From assembly GCA_009760855.2 (NCBI GenBank), contig WPIO01000003.1:2352001-2416000 (forward strand): a stretch of DNA of 64,000 nt, read 5' to 3'. A program made the translations under genes and the position numbers. Below, piece by piece: positions 31,199-43,538 of the stretch. The stretch's first letter is position 1. The number at the start of each line of letters is the position of its first letter. Under the pieces are notes generated by a model, which was not told the DNA's origin, did no database searches, and saw only the letters and a list, made by a program, of their open reading frames with translations. Source of the DNA: Cristatella mucedo (taxonomy: Eukaryota; Bryozoa; Phylactolaemata; Cristatellidae).

Positions 31199-31831
31199 AA
31201 GTCTCTATGTGTTCTAAATGTGGTAAAAGGCATCGAGCTTTGTCAAGCCTGATTCAGACCTTCTTGCACATGTCGCTCTTCTTCCGGGCTACACTATCGT
31301 TGCTGTAGATCCAAACAATAATGCTGTCAACCCCACTCACCTCTTCCTTCCAACTCGTCCGAGTAGTAGGCAAGCAGTGGATACATCGATGTCTGCTGAT
31401 TATTTCTTAAGCTTTGTTTCCCGTGTCAAGCTTGCAATGTGTTAGAGTTTATGCTTGATTTCGGCAGGAGTAGCGAGCTCGATGATTCTATGCTCTACAC
31501 GTGAAAAGATCAAGTGAGGGCAACGAACTTTGGCCTCCCCTTTGACTCAATGGGCATTGCGTTTGGCAGCTTCAACTTGGCATAGTTGCTTGACCTTTGT
31601 CATGGTCAGAAGTCTTGCCCTTTCTTGACTCTGCTGGCTATGCTACCGGTGTGAGGATGTGTGAATGTGTGCACAGGCACACTGTATGGGAAGACGTGTG
31701 TACATGCTCTAAAGTTCTCATGCAGATTTGAGCGTATGTTGGTGAGTATGCAGTGGTGGTATCTACGGTGCTGATCCGAAAATGTTGTGCTCCCTGGGAA
31801 TCAAGATATCGTCTTAAATATTGCAGTGTTA

Positions 31832-31837
31832 AATAAA
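31832..31837 (+). terminator. Candidate poly(A) signal for TRAM
   Basis: The AATAAA lies about 630 bases after the TAA stop. It is the first clear plus-strand hexamer I found after the stop. Confidence 0.45.
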
Positions 31838-32529
31838 CTCCTGGCCCTTGCCAAAATCTAGAATTCCCATTGTTAACAGAATTGGTAACAATCGGAGAAT
31901 GCTGTCAGCTTTGTTTGTATGCAAGTGCAAAGGCAGTCTGAGTATTTTCTATCTAGAACAACTTCTAGCTTACGATATCGTTGCTGTTATCGGATGTTAT
32001 TCTGTTGCAGGGTCTGAATGTTCAAAGCCTTGCTCATTGCATCTTAACGACTAGTTTAGTATTTCCAGATTAAAGATCAAGGGTTTAACGCAAGCTTTTT
32101 TATGCATTCGAAACTAGTGACGTGGTTTGAAATGATGAAAGGTGTTGATGGAGCAAGACACGAGATGAAATGCCTAATAGCGTTTTCTGGTAAATTGGGA
32201 ATTAAAGAATTCTTCTGGACTTCATTATAGGTCTAAATGTGCACTGTTTGCCAGCTGCATGTACTAAATTGAACTTACTGCTCATAATCTCAATCATCAC
32301 TTCTTAATACATGCAGATCACAATGCTTTGGACGTCTCAAGATACCTTCCCTTTTTAAATTTTGTATTCTCCCATTAAAAAACGAACAGATTGGTCAACT
32401 GGAGCCGGAGTTCCCCAATCGCAGCCACTAGATCCAGTAAACCATGACTGCTACAGTCATCAAAGTATAGCAGATATTGCTCATAGCTACTAGACATATG
32501 TAGCTATGACTCCCTTCAGCCAACAGCAA
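31838..32529. other. Intergenic stretch, nothing recognised
   Basis: I see no gene or clear repeat here. The following segment begins with transposase-like sequence. Confidence 0.5.
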
Positions 32530-32900
32530 AATTTGTTATAGGAAGTGTATGGTTTGGTGTTGCTTGTGCTCTTTCACTGATCGAGTTCTGTACCGTATTA
32601 ACAAACTTATTAACCGGCATATCTACATCGATCTAGTGAAAAGTGCTTGGATTCCTAGTGCCACAGCTCTTCTGAGGAACAGTTACATTTGGTAGCAAGA
32701 CTATGACCCAAAGCGCACTGCAAAGCTTCCAAAAGGTTTTTGCTGATGCAGCTATCAGAATCATAAGTTTCCCTAGTCGGTCACTTGACCTAAATTTCAT
32801 AGAGCATTTTTATGATAGTTGGAGCAGCGATAGAGGTCCGATTCTGTGCCTGCAATGACGCCTGAAGAGCTGTTTAAAGAGTTAGCTGATTAAGCAGTTT
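32530..32900 (+). mobile_element. Second Tc1-like transposase remnant
   Basis: Plus-strand translation, across frameshifts, gives the C-terminal transposase pattern: 'VWFGVACALS', then 'DYDPKRTA', then the altered 'SLDLNFIEHFYDSW' (canonical 'SPDLNPIEHLW'). No terminal inverted repeats were recognised. Confidence 0.7.
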
Positions 32901-33025
32901 TATTTGCATAGCAGCAGAGTCTTAATGACTATCACCGCCACTTATACTGAGCTAGAAAGGATAGCTCACTGCAGTAGTTGACCCACGATCTGCGTAGACA
33001 TGTGCGTGCACTCGCCTCGTAGGCT
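32885..33025 (-). repeat. Degraded SINE family 2 fragment
   Basis: It retains 'AGCTGATTAAGCAG', 'TTTGCATAGCAGCAGAGTC' and 'CTATCACCGCC' in the order of the copies at 18470 and 60858. The B box is no longer clean. Confidence 0.45.
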
Positions 33026-33029
33026 GAGA

Positions 33030-34020
33030 CTGGGGGCATTTTTCTGGGATTCTTGATATATTTTTTGATATATTCACGAACCAGGTCGCACGTTTAGGTC
33101 GTGCACTATACAATTCTGCATTGCTTCTGGAAGTCGGGTGAAACTTCTACTCTTTTGCTACGACTCTTCTGCAGCGATATATGTGAGGCTGTTGAGTCAG
33201 CTGCTCCTTGCTGGGGTTTTTTAATTCGTAAGCCGTGCCCTGCCCACATTTTATCGTAGCTCCTCTTTTCTGCTCTTGAGGCCTGCTGCCTCATAGCCCT
33301 TAAAGTAATCAAAGACTCACTTGAATTTGCATGAGTGAGTACCGTAACAGGCATGCACGTAAGGTGATCGCGATTCGTCTGCTGTAGGCTCAGAGGGCGA
33401 TGCGACGCATGTCAATGGTGATGCCAAGAAGAAAAATTAGGCAACCAATCAGCTTCAGCCTGCATCGTCTGGCCCCCATAATGCCAAGAATGAGTGTGGA
33501 GCTCACCTGGGTTGGAAAACTGGAAGCCTCGTCTTGTCAGTCCACCTGTCTGGCCTCGACTGCTAGGCATTGTGTGGTCTTTCGTCGGTGCAATGTACTG
33601 CTGTATCTTACCGCATGGTGCGGTGCATATGCAGTCGGTAAAAGGAAAGCTTTTATAGTGCAGTCCGTTAAGCCACTGCTGAGTAGCCTTCGATGTGCCC
33701 CTAATTACCGACAGCTCGTTTACACGTGGGCTTGCCATTTTAGGATCTGATCAGCAGTTGTAATTTGGTGAAAGGCTGTTTGTTTATTAAATGTGAACCG
33801 TGCGTGCGTTCTCACCTCGTGTGGCATGGAGGTGTGCTGCTTGTGATCGCTGGATTAAGTTGGTTTGAACCATCTCGATTTCATTCCGAGCTTTCAGACC
33901 GTATATTCTTGAACTCGCGACGAAATAGCTATCTTTTTCACCACTAGCCGCTGAATCTGGTTGGTGATTTAATGTAATATGTCTCCGTCTGTAACTTCAC
34001 ATAGACTAAGTGGGTGTTAC
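33030..34020. other. Intergenic stretch, nothing recognised
   Basis: Open frames of about 110 codons overlap on both strands around 33400-33750, but none shows a family motif. A 34-kb LINE family B 3' fragment begins at about 34020. Confidence 0.5.
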
Positions 34021-34400
34021 ACCTGAATTTTCTATAGCTCACTCGAAGCCCAAGCAGCTTTCGGTACGACCGTTGACCACCGGGAGCCATTGCTGGTCCT
34101 TAAGCAAAGAGTCACCTTAAACTAAACGACGATAGATGGAACTGCTACTCATAGGACACTAAGCATGTGGCATGACTAGAAGACTTGGCTCTTTAAATAG
34201 GAGATTCGGTTGTGCAACTGTCACCGTCTGCTCTGAGTCTAAGTGTCGTCTTTGCCCACTGTGTGCCCTCGCCGTTATGGTTTACGGCAGATACTAAACT
34301 TACTAGGTCTACTAAGCACAAGCTTGGAAATCAGGACTGACTTCCATTGACAGGCACGTGAGGACTAGTGTAAATTATACCAATCGATCTACCAAAGGCT

Positions 34401-34570
34401 ATAATAATAATATAATATAATTCATTTGCATAGCACCCTAAGAGAACTTTGCCTCTATTCAGGTGCTTCACATGTGCCACGGGATTTGAGCCCACGACCT
34501 CGGCCATCAAATGCATTCACCTTGGCATTGGTCGGGGCGAGCACCCTAACCACTGGACCAAACCAGCAGG
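34401..34570 (-). repeat. SINE family 1 copy, most complete
   Basis: Read on the minus strand: tRNA-like A box (TGGTCCAGTGGTTAGGGTG), B box region (GTGGGCTCAAATCCCG), then the LINE-like tail (GTGAAGCACCTGAATAGAGG...GGGTGCTATGCAAATGAAT) and a terminal ATT/ATATT run. It is inserted in a LINE. Confidence 0.85.
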
Positions 34571-35458
34571 CGACTGCAAATGTTCTGCTACAGAATGGCA
34601 ATAGATCCAGGCGGCACAATGAGGACATAATAGGCTATGTTTAGCTTCTATAAAAAAGTATTGTTGAATTACAGATGCAGAATATAAAAATGCTAATATC
34701 TATAATATACCATCTCCTTAACCATTTCCAGGTTAGCTCTGTATCTAGTGATCCTAGTGGTCATCAAGCTTATCGCTTCTCTAGCTTCTTTGTCAGCAAG
34801 ATAGACACGATCAGCTAGTCCTTCGATAAGGTAGCAGCATCCCTTCGTAACTGCTGTACCTCAGTAATAACCCTGACTACTACTGGTGACTGCTCTTACT
34901 TAATTCCGTGCAACAACTCAAATGTCGACATTCAAGGGAGCTGCGATCGATCTCATCCTACAATTCATTTCCCAGTCAAAGAAGACCACTGGTCCTCTAG
35001 ACCCTTTTCTTGCTGTCCTACTTCTACGATGCATATATCTGATGTTGCTGCCATGCATATCTAACGTAATCAATATGTCCTTAGCCTCGGGTAACATAAT
35101 ACATATGTCAGTCTCAAGAAACAAAATAAATATGTCCTTGACCTCAGGTTATGTCCCAGCATCTTTGGGCCACTAGTTAAACAGCACGAGACCAAGAGAA
35201 CTTGAGCAACTTCTGCCCACTTTCCTACAGTTAATATGAAAGACAGTGGAACGATTTGTGGCAGGAAGACCAGCTGAACTTATATGTTGAAATTTGCAAA
35301 CCTAGCAATTAAGTTCCAGTCTAGTCGTATAGATCTAATCACTCCATGGATTCAGCATTGCTTCGGATTTGTAACAACTTTCTCAGGACTGCTAGTTTTC
35401 CTTGATCTTTTGTCAGCGTTTAGTACAGTTGATCACCAAGTCCTTCTCGAGCGAAACT

Positions 35459-35807
35459 CATGCTCCCAAAGCCTGGAGCCCCCTCCCGACTTTCGTCAGA
35501 ACATCCCTGACTTGACCACATTAAAAAAAAACTTAAAAGCACCTATTTAGGACAGCATTTAGTGGGTCCCTGTGATTCGTCCTTCATGTGCTTATGCGTG
35601 CTGACACTGTGCATGCTGCCACTAACCACATTTGCATGCTGGCCCTGTGTATGTTACCCCTAACCATGTTATTCATGTTGTTTGTTTATCAAGCATGATA
35701 TTACTCGCCATTCAATTGCATTTCCCTTTGCAGCAAATGTAAAGTGCCTAGAAAGAAATTGAGTTCTCTGAGGGAGCTTTATCAAGTGCATTATTATTAT
35801 TGTCTCG
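35459..35807 (+). mobile_element. 5'-truncated LINE family A copy nested in another LINE
   Basis: The host coding 'TVDHQVLLER' is interrupted. The insert begins in the C-terminal coding of the same family ('CSQSLEPPPDF...PDLTTLKKNLKAP'), runs through the 3' UTR and tail and ends in (ATT)n. The host then resumes with 'SRMGITGTVL'. Confidence 0.85.
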
Positions 35808-36999
35808 CATGGGCATCACTGGCACTGTACTCTAGTGGTTCAGGTCCTATCTCGGACGACTCTAGAATGTTTATCTGAACGGAAAAAGATTATCCGATGA
35901 ACTAATGACGTACGGGGGCACCTCAGCGCTCAATGCTTGGTCCCCTTCTTTTCACAGTTTAAAATCTCTCTTGCCGATGTGATAGTCTAATCACAATCTA
36001 GGCTTCTACTTATATGCAGATGACAGTTGTACCTTTACCTTGATCCCTCCAATACCTCGAATTCTCTCAACTCCCTTGCTGCATGTATTGATGACATTCG
36101 GACATTGATGGCAGCAAACTTCCTCAAATTGAATGACGATATAACCAACTTACTTGTTATGGGCACACCATGTGTGATTTAGAAATTGGAAAGCTGAATG
36201 CTCAAATTGGCTCTGCCTGCATATTTCTTACTGCATCTGCACGAAATCTGTCCTGTTCCAAAGTGACTTCACTAGATGACCACATCAGATCCACAGTCGT
36301 GTCTGCCTACTTTCAGCTACATAGCATTGCTATAATACGATCTTGCTTAGGCAGGGATACTAAATCCAAATTGGTCTCTGCCTTTACGACATCCTTTCTC
36401 GACTTCTGAAACTCAATGCTAGCTGGTCTACTGACATGTGCACCCTGGCACTTTGTGCAAAACCCTGCAGCTAGGCTTGTCTTTCGTGAGCGTCGCAGTT
36501 ACCAATATCGACCTGAAGATTCTGTCACTCACTGTGACTTCCCTTCATTCTTTGGCTCCAGCCTTCTTATCATGTCTACTCCCCCTACCAAGCTAGGCAT
36601 CGAGCCACCTGCTTTTCTCACTCATATCATTTAACTCTACATCAGGATACAAACCTCAAATCCTTTGGAGACCGCGCCTTTAGTTAATATGGTCTCAAAG
36701 CATAAGACTTACTCCCGACTGAGGTCATGACATCTGACTTGACGGCATTTAAGAAAGCTAAAAACGCACCTGTTTATCATAGCATTTAGTGGGTTTTTTG
36801 TATACTTATGAGTGCTGACACTGTGCTGCCACTAACCATATATTATATGTTGGCAATGTGCATTTCGTCTCTAACCATGTTATGCTTGTTGAAATTGTGT
36901 GTGAATTTATTTGATGGCCAAGGTCGTGGGCTCGATCCCTGATGGTGCAATTCAAACGTATAGTTATTATCTGTTCATAGCTTTCAGCCTTAAGATTGC

Positions 37000-38690
37000 C
37001 CAGAGAGCTTCAAATCGCTGAAACAAAACTTACCTTAGTGGCCACTTACTCAGTCTTATTCAGCGCCTTGGTCAATTCGTCACACTATGATTTGACACGC
37101 TCGACGAGTTTGCACCTTTGACAAAGCGCACTGTGCGCCCCCGCCCAGACGGCCTATGGTTTACCACAGACATTAAACTAGCCAAGTCTACTAAACGAAA
37201 GCTTGAAAAGGCATACAAACGATCCGGACTAACTGTCCATCGACAGGCATATGAAGACTACTGTAGGTCGTACCAATCGATCCTAGCAAAGGCTAAGTCT
37301 AGCTTCTATAGAAACATTGTTGAATCCCAGATGCACAATCCAAAAATGCTGATGTCGACAATAAACCATCTCCTCAACCGTTCCCAGGTTAGCTCCTTAC
37401 CAGATGATCCTTGTGATGATCTAGCCGATCGCTTCTCTCGATTCTTTGTGCAGAAGATAGACAAAATCAGGGAATCCATCCCTGCGATGACAACCTTCCC
37501 ACTAGAATGCTGTTCCTCGGTTCCTGGCTGCGCCTCAATGTCTGCATTTGAGTGTCTCAATCAAAGAAGACAACAAGTCCACTGGACCCTATTCCCACTG
37601 TCCTGCTCCTACGTTGCATTGATCTGCATTAATATGTCATTAGCCTCAGGTCAGGTCCCAGCACCTTTCAAAAAAGCTGTAGTCAGGCCACTTCTCAAGA
37701 AAGCTACACTAGACCAAGAGAACTTAAGCAACTACCGCCCAGTCTCCCTTCTACCATTCCTATCAAAGACCAGAGCTAATCACTCCACAGAGTCAGCATT
37801 GCTTCGGGTATACAACGATAGGAATGCAGACATGGGTAGAGTGTCTCTTCTTGGCGAATGTGATACCATCATCACAAAGTACTTTCGTCTCTAACCATGT
37901 TCAGGTCCTGCTTGTGAAATTGACGTGAATGGACAAAGTGTGTGTGAATTTATTTGATGGCCAAGGTCGTGGGCTCGATCCCTGATGGTGCAACTCTCCC
38001 TCTCAAATGTGTATACTTTTTATTATCTATTGATGACACTCAGTTTCCCCCAGCCTTCGAGCAAATTCTTCAACTCCTTGCTGCAATTTGACCCGATCAT
38101 GGATGGCAGCAAATTTTCTAAAACTTCAGAAATTGGAAAGGCTGCTTTCAAAATTGGCTCTGCCAGAAATCAAAACTTCCAAAGCGACCTCTCGTTAGAC
38201 GACCACATCAGCTCCACAGTACTATTTTCAGCTTCATAACATTGCTAAAATTAGGGCTTGTTTAGATAAGGATACCACGTCCAAGTTGGTCCATGTCGTG
38301 ACATCTCGCCTCGACTTCTGCAACTCACTGCTTACTGGTCTACCAGCATGTGCGATCAGGCGATTGCAGCTGGTGCAAAACTCTGCAGCTAGGCTTGTCT
38401 GTCGTGAGCGTCGCACACTTCTCGCCGACCTGCACTGGACGGATTGACTTCAAGGTTTTGTCGCTCACTTTTAGGTCTTTTCATTCTATGGCTCCAGCCT
38501 ATCTTTCAGAGATACTGCATCGTACCACTCGCTCGGAATCCAACAGTCTAGAAATACCTCGTACAAACCTTAAATCCTTTGGAGACCGTGCATTTAGCTC
38601 GTATGCTCCCACAGTTACCTGCATCAGAACATCCCCTGACCCGTTCATGCTTTGCATGACCCCCTTAGCAAGCCCCCCACTTCCCGCCTA
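37000..38690 (+). mobile_element. LINE family A, best-preserved central region (258-codon open frame)
   Basis: The open frame 37118-37894 covers the linker between endonuclease and RT and the first RT block ('[14 protein letters not shown]', '[16 protein letters not shown]', '[14 protein letters not shown]'). The following sequence to 38690 covers the rest of RT and the C terminus. It carries many short deletions relative to the copy at 42062-43303. A SINE-like segment is duplicated at 37940-37993. Confidence 0.85.
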
Positions 38691-40560
38691 GAAAGAGTTG
38701 TGGACAGACATCTGTGGTAGATACCCGTTGACCTTTAAAGCTGGCTGGTGACTCCTTGTCTGGAGCCGTGACAAATTGCTTGACGAAGCTCAACTTGATG
38801 CTCAGTAGTTGTGGCATCAGCACCTTCTGAAGTTGTGCCAGCAGCTCCTGCTGTGTTTTGTTCTTCTATATGGAGAACTCCGACCACTCCGTGGACAGAG
38901 TCCCTTTTGGGATAGTTACCCTGAGCCTTCCGAGGCTCTGCCATAGGCAGAGAAAACGAGAAACCATCGTGAAACTGCCCGCGTGGAGGAGGCCCGTGAG
39001 GATTGAGACCATTTTGTCTCCAATGACCTCCCAGCCATAGGTGTTTAATTTATAATGACAATAATAATAAATTTGATATAGCACCCACAGAGAACTCAAT
39101 CTCTTTCTTGGCACATTATATTTGCTACAAAGAAAACACGATCGAATGGTTAGTAGAAGCATGCTCTATAAACAACGAGAATAGCATGGGTAGGGTGACG
39201 GTCAGCACGCAAGCATGGTTAGTAGCAGCATGAACAGTGTCAGCACGCAAAAACACATAAAGGACGAATCACATGGACCCACTAAAGGTTGTGATAAATT
39301 TAATTTAATTTAATGCATGCTGCAACATTTGGACACTGATGAAGTGCTCGTTGAGGTGCATAGATTGAGCGATGGGAGCAGCATGCAGTGGCTCCAGTTA
39401 TAAAGCAGTACGAGTCTAAGGCTTTTTGGTGAACTGTTTATGAATGGGCACCATTCTCTCTGGTTACAGGGGATTTTTATAACCTCGAATAGACTGATCC
39501 CATCATTGCAGAAGCATAGTCCATCGTTGACTGAAGGAAGCAGAAAGTTAGTGACGAAGCTTTCTCTGGGAGTTAGCTCCCCTGACAACACATTTTATTG
39601 ATATTTGATAGAAGCAACGCTGCTGTTAGCGCGAAGCATGCCTTCAAATTTCACGGCGTTTCAATTACGGGCTTCCGAACAGCTGCACTGCTTGTTTTGG
39701 TCACATCTGTAGGCCAAACAACAGTATTTGCGATTTCGCTCATATCCAAGTTTTACGGAGTTCTGCTTACCTTTCCGGTTAGTTAGTATCTTGTGCTTCA
39801 ATGGTAAGGAATAACCTACGTTGCTAAGACGTAGTTGCTCAGATCAGTCAAGATCACTTGTCTTGAACGATTTTGAATGATCAGCCTGGGAACCACGGAT
39901 CAGCTTTCAATCAAAGATGCAGCTGCTAATGTCGTTATTTGCAGGACGCCGAACGAGGGCTATTCCGTTATGATGGTTAATATTAATAGTTAAATCATTC
40001 TGACGCATCAGATCTGCTTAGAGAACTTGTCTATACAGTACGTGGCTCCTGAATGGCCAAATAAATATAAACTCTGGTATCCCTTTTAAGTCAAATATTG
40101 TCTTTCCTCTTGAGATACAATCAAAGAAACGAAATGATATTGATTCATGTCCTAGCAAACACATAGACTAACAAGTATTGAATTGTATTATTTTGATGAG
40201 CACCATCGCTTTGGCGTGACCAATCACAGTTCTGCATAAAAATATTAATTGTATCCAAATTATGCATATAATGTCTTATAATTGAATTCGTGAAGTTTTT
40301 GCCATCAGGAGAAGTCCCCTTAAAGCGACAGAAATAAGGTGGTGTCATTTGCGAATTGTTTAGCCAGGTGTTGACTTACCATGGCAAATTCATGGTTCAG
40401 GCCTTCAAAATATATGCCAGGTTTATTTTAGCACAGCTCCGACCTGGCTCAATTTTAGGGCGCACTAGAACTGCTCAGCAGGAAACACCTCTGTCCTAGA
40501 GATTGAACAAGAGGACGCAGCCGTCATAGTAGGATCATGAGGTGATTGACGTCGGCTGGC
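38691..40560. other. Intergenic stretch with a minus-strand LINE tail
   Basis: A LINE family A 3' end in reverse lies at about 39055-39310 (ATAATAATAAATTTGATATAGC...). The rest, including 39310-40500, shows no recognised gene on either strand. Confidence 0.5.
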
Positions 40561-41119
40561 CTGTCAACCCCTTTGTACCGGCTAGTTATATAAGGGCAGC
40601 GTCGCTCGCTCATGGTTTCTTCATCGTCTTCTGCTCCGTTTCGACGCCGTTTCCTGACTCGTTTTTTCTCTGAACGCGAGCGAGGACGGCGGGGTGTTCA
40701 TATGCTATTGACAGGACAGTGAGAGTCAGCGCGAGGAGAATCCGGTGGACGCCATTGAATACATTTGAATGGCGTCCGTGGCTGGCATCTTGTGTTTTTT
40801 TGTGTCTTCGTGCGTATGCGTAGTCCGGAGCAGTGTAAAGGAGGTATTTTGTAGGTGAAGCGGTCCACGGTATTCCTGCCGTTCGCGAAGGTGGAGGTTT
40901 TCCTGCCTTTACGGTGAAAGCGGAGTCATAGTTCTCCAGCCACGAGTTAGAGTCCGAGGTACTCTACGCCGAGGTACAGCCAGGAGTTAGGGTACGAAAT
41001 AATCATGCCTTCTTGCGAAAGTGGAGGCGAAATCCTAGCTCTCCGGTCAGGGTTGGGCTTCCTGTTCTTCAGGCACCCCGTCTATTTGGGCTGTTCCCCA
41101 CTATAGACGTAGGCAGCCT

Positions 41120-41455
41120 AAGTGCGGGACGTATTTCCTCCGTAAGAGTGCTTGTTTTGATGAGATCCTGCGAGGAGTGTGATGACAAAACTGAATTATA
41201 TATAAGTAGACACGAAGCGACATTGTGAGCTGGCGATTAAAGTAAGGTAAAAATCTCTTCTTTTTGCCTCTATCTCTTTCCAATTCACTCGACGAACTCA
41301 CGACCCCTTAGTAACGGTAAGTAGGCGGACCCTAGAAACGCTTCTTCGCGTGGCCACCTCTTATTTTGCACAGGCGTGCCAAACTGCGTTCGGCAGTAGG
41401 CTGAGCCGCTTGGTAAGCGGCAGGTTACGCCTTCTCTGTCGAGCCTTCACCGTAC
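41120..41455 (+). repeat. LTR-like repeat 'R1', copy 1
   Basis: Blocks shared with 42500-42798: 'TCCTCCGTAAGAGTG', 'TGCGAGGAGTGTG', 'CTCACGACCCCTTAGTAACGG', 'GGTAAGCGGCAGGT' and an end in ...CCGTACA. A TATA-like TTATATAAG lies upstream at about 40586, so a whole LTR could begin before 40600. No internal gag/pol was found. Confidence 0.55.
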
Positions 41456-41599
41456 AATATCTGCAATCGTTAACGTCATTGTAGTGGATTTGTGCGTAAA
41501 CTTGCAAGCTCGCCATCGCTTGTTTTCTATTCTCTCAGCCATCCTGACGACGATCGGTTCATGGCCCTTCTGCCAGGCTGGTAACAAAGACTGCGCGGG

Positions 41600-41710
41600 T
41601 GTCACTCAGGAGAGTTTTGTATCGTGCACTCACATCCTAAGCGGCTTTCGGTACGAATAGGAAGCCAGTGGTGCAGAGATTCGAGGCGGCTGGGAAGGAT
41701 GCGTCTTTGA
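41600..41710 (-). repeat. LINE family B 3'-end fragment
   Basis: The reverse-strand tail block ('AGGAGAGTTTTGTATCG', 'CTAAGCGGCTTTCGGTACG') is shared with 43885-43945 and 34020-34080. Confidence 0.55.
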
Positions 41711-42061
41711 TTAAATCAGAAGACAGACAGCTAGCTATCTCCAATAAGCAATAGCTGTGGTAATGAGTTCCGGCCTCGGATCGTGAGATCGGAAGCTTGC
41801 GTGTCCAGGTGTCTTAAAAGTGAAAGGAAAGAAATGCGTCAAAGTAAGAATTGTAATTGTAATGCGCATTCGCCGGCCAAACGGAGCCGTCTCAGCCGTT
41901 TTGTAGCAGAAGGGACGCGATTGAAATTTATTGGCCTTGCAGCGCAAGTGGCTGCCGTGTCCAGAGATAACCACAGCAGCCCAATCGCTTTTTTCGGCAG
42001 CTCTGTCACCACTCAGTTACAGTTGTCTAGCCTATAAATCAGGCCGCTAGTAAGATTATCA

Positions 42062-43538
42062 TTAACTAGTCAGGCAGCAAATGTTCTAAAACTAAACGAT
42101 GATAAAACTAACTTACTAGTTATGGGCAAACCTAGTGTTATTCAGAAATTGGAAAGGCTGACTTTCAAAATTGGCTCTGCCAGCATATCTCCAGTTGCAT
42201 CAGCTCGAAATCTAGGTGTCATATTCCAAAGCGACCTCTCGTTAGACGACCACATCAGCTCCACAGTCAAATCAGCCTATTTTCAGCTTCATAATTTCAG
42301 GGCTTGTTTTTCTCCAAAATTAGGGCGTAGTTGGTGTTTAGATAAGGATACCATTCCAAGTTGGTCCAAAGTTCGTGTGTGGAGTATTCCGGCCGCACTG
42401 GTGGAAACCGATTCACCGGGTAGGGCACCTCAGTGTGGAGTAAGTACTCCCTTGTATTCCCTTGGGAACGGATTCCTAGTTCACCGGTTAGGGTTTAGGG
42501 TCCGGGTCGCGCTTAGTGTAGAGGAGTATTCCCTCCGCAAGAGTGTTGAACGTGCGAGGAGTGTGGAGATAAAGCTGAACTAGACGCGCAGCGACTTTGT
42601 GCGCTTGCGAATAAAGTTCAGTAAAATCCCCATTTATGTGTCTTGCTTCCAATTGGACTCACGACCCCTTTTAGTAACGGTGCCAGAAACGCTCGTTTCG
42701 TGGCGGCCAGCTTATTGCGCGTGAACGGCATTAGGCGATAGGCTACGCCGCTAGGTAAGCGGCAGGTCAAGCTTACCCCGCCGAGCCTTCGGCGTTACAA
42801 GGATACCACGTCCAAGTTGGTCCATGCATTCGTGACATCTCGTCTCGACTTCTGCAACTCACTACTTACTGGCCTACCAGCATGTGCGATCAGGCGATTG
42901 CAGCTGGTGCAAAAACTCTGCAGCTAGGCTTGTCTGTCGTGAGCGTCGCAGTTGCCACATTACTCCACTTCTCGCCGACCTGCACTGGTTACCAGTCAAG
43001 CAACGAATTGACCTCAAGGTTTTGTCGCTCACTTTTAGGTCTCTTCATTCTATGACTCCAGCCTATCTTTCAGAGATACTACCCCATCAGGCAAAGCATC
43101 GTACCACTCGCTTTTCGGAATCCAACAGTCTAGAAATACCTCGTACAAACCTTAAATCCTTTGGAGACCGTGCATTTAGCTCGTATGCTCCCACAGCCTG
43201 GAACTCCCTCCCGACCTGCATCAGAACATTCCCTGACCTGACCACATTTAAAAGAAACTTAAAAACATACCTATTTAGGACAGCATTTAGTGGGTCCTTG
43301 TGATTCGTCCTCGATGTGCTTATGCGTGCTGACACTGTTCATGCTGCCACTAACCACATTTGCATGCTGACCCAGTGCATGTAACCCCTAACCATGTTAT
43401 TCATTTTGTTTGTTTTTCAAGCATGATTTTACTTACTATTCTATTGCGTATCACTTTGCAGCAAATGTAAAGCGCCTAGAAAGAGATTAAGTTCTCTGAG
43501 GGCGCTTTATCAAGTGCAATATTATTATTATTATTATT
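42062..43538 (+). mobile_element. LINE family A, RT C-terminal half and complete 3' end
   Basis: Good coding blocks: 'LKLNDDKTNLLVMGKPSVIQKLERL', 'SARNLGVIFQSDLSLDDHI', then after an insertion 'RLVCRERRSCHITPLLADLH', '[20 protein letters not shown]' and 'TTFKRNLKTYLFRTAFSGSL' followed by a stop. A 3' UTR, the conserved tail and (ATT)n end at about 43538. It is interrupted by repeat R1 at 42377-42798. Confidence 0.92.
42377..42798 (+). repeat. LTR-like repeat 'R1', copy 2, inserted in a LINE
   Basis: The insert begins TGTGTGGAG and ends CGTTACA, has an AATAAA near 42611, and shares its right-hand 300 bases with 41120-41455. A LINE segment of about 24 bases (GGATACCA..CCAAGTTGGTCC) is present on both sides (42345-42368 and 42801-42824). 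Confidence 0.65.

Larger units (their letters stand above)
34020..36890 (+). mobile_element. Composite of LINE fragments with nested insertions
   Basis: A minus-strand family B tail (34020-34080) and a short family B coding piece are followed from about 34262 by plus-strand family A sequence ('WFTADTKLTRSTKHKLG'). SINE family 1 (34401-34570) and a 5'-truncated LINE (35459-35807) are inserted in it. Beyond 35807 the host continues with RT blocks ('LDDHIRSTVVSAYFQLHSIA') and the C-terminal part. Many frameshifts are present. Confidence 0.8.

Noticed and set aside
38735-39162. Minus-strand frames as a gag-like or cellular exon
   Set aside because: The longer one starts inside a reversed LINE tail. 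The remainder matches nothing I recognise, so no function is assigned.
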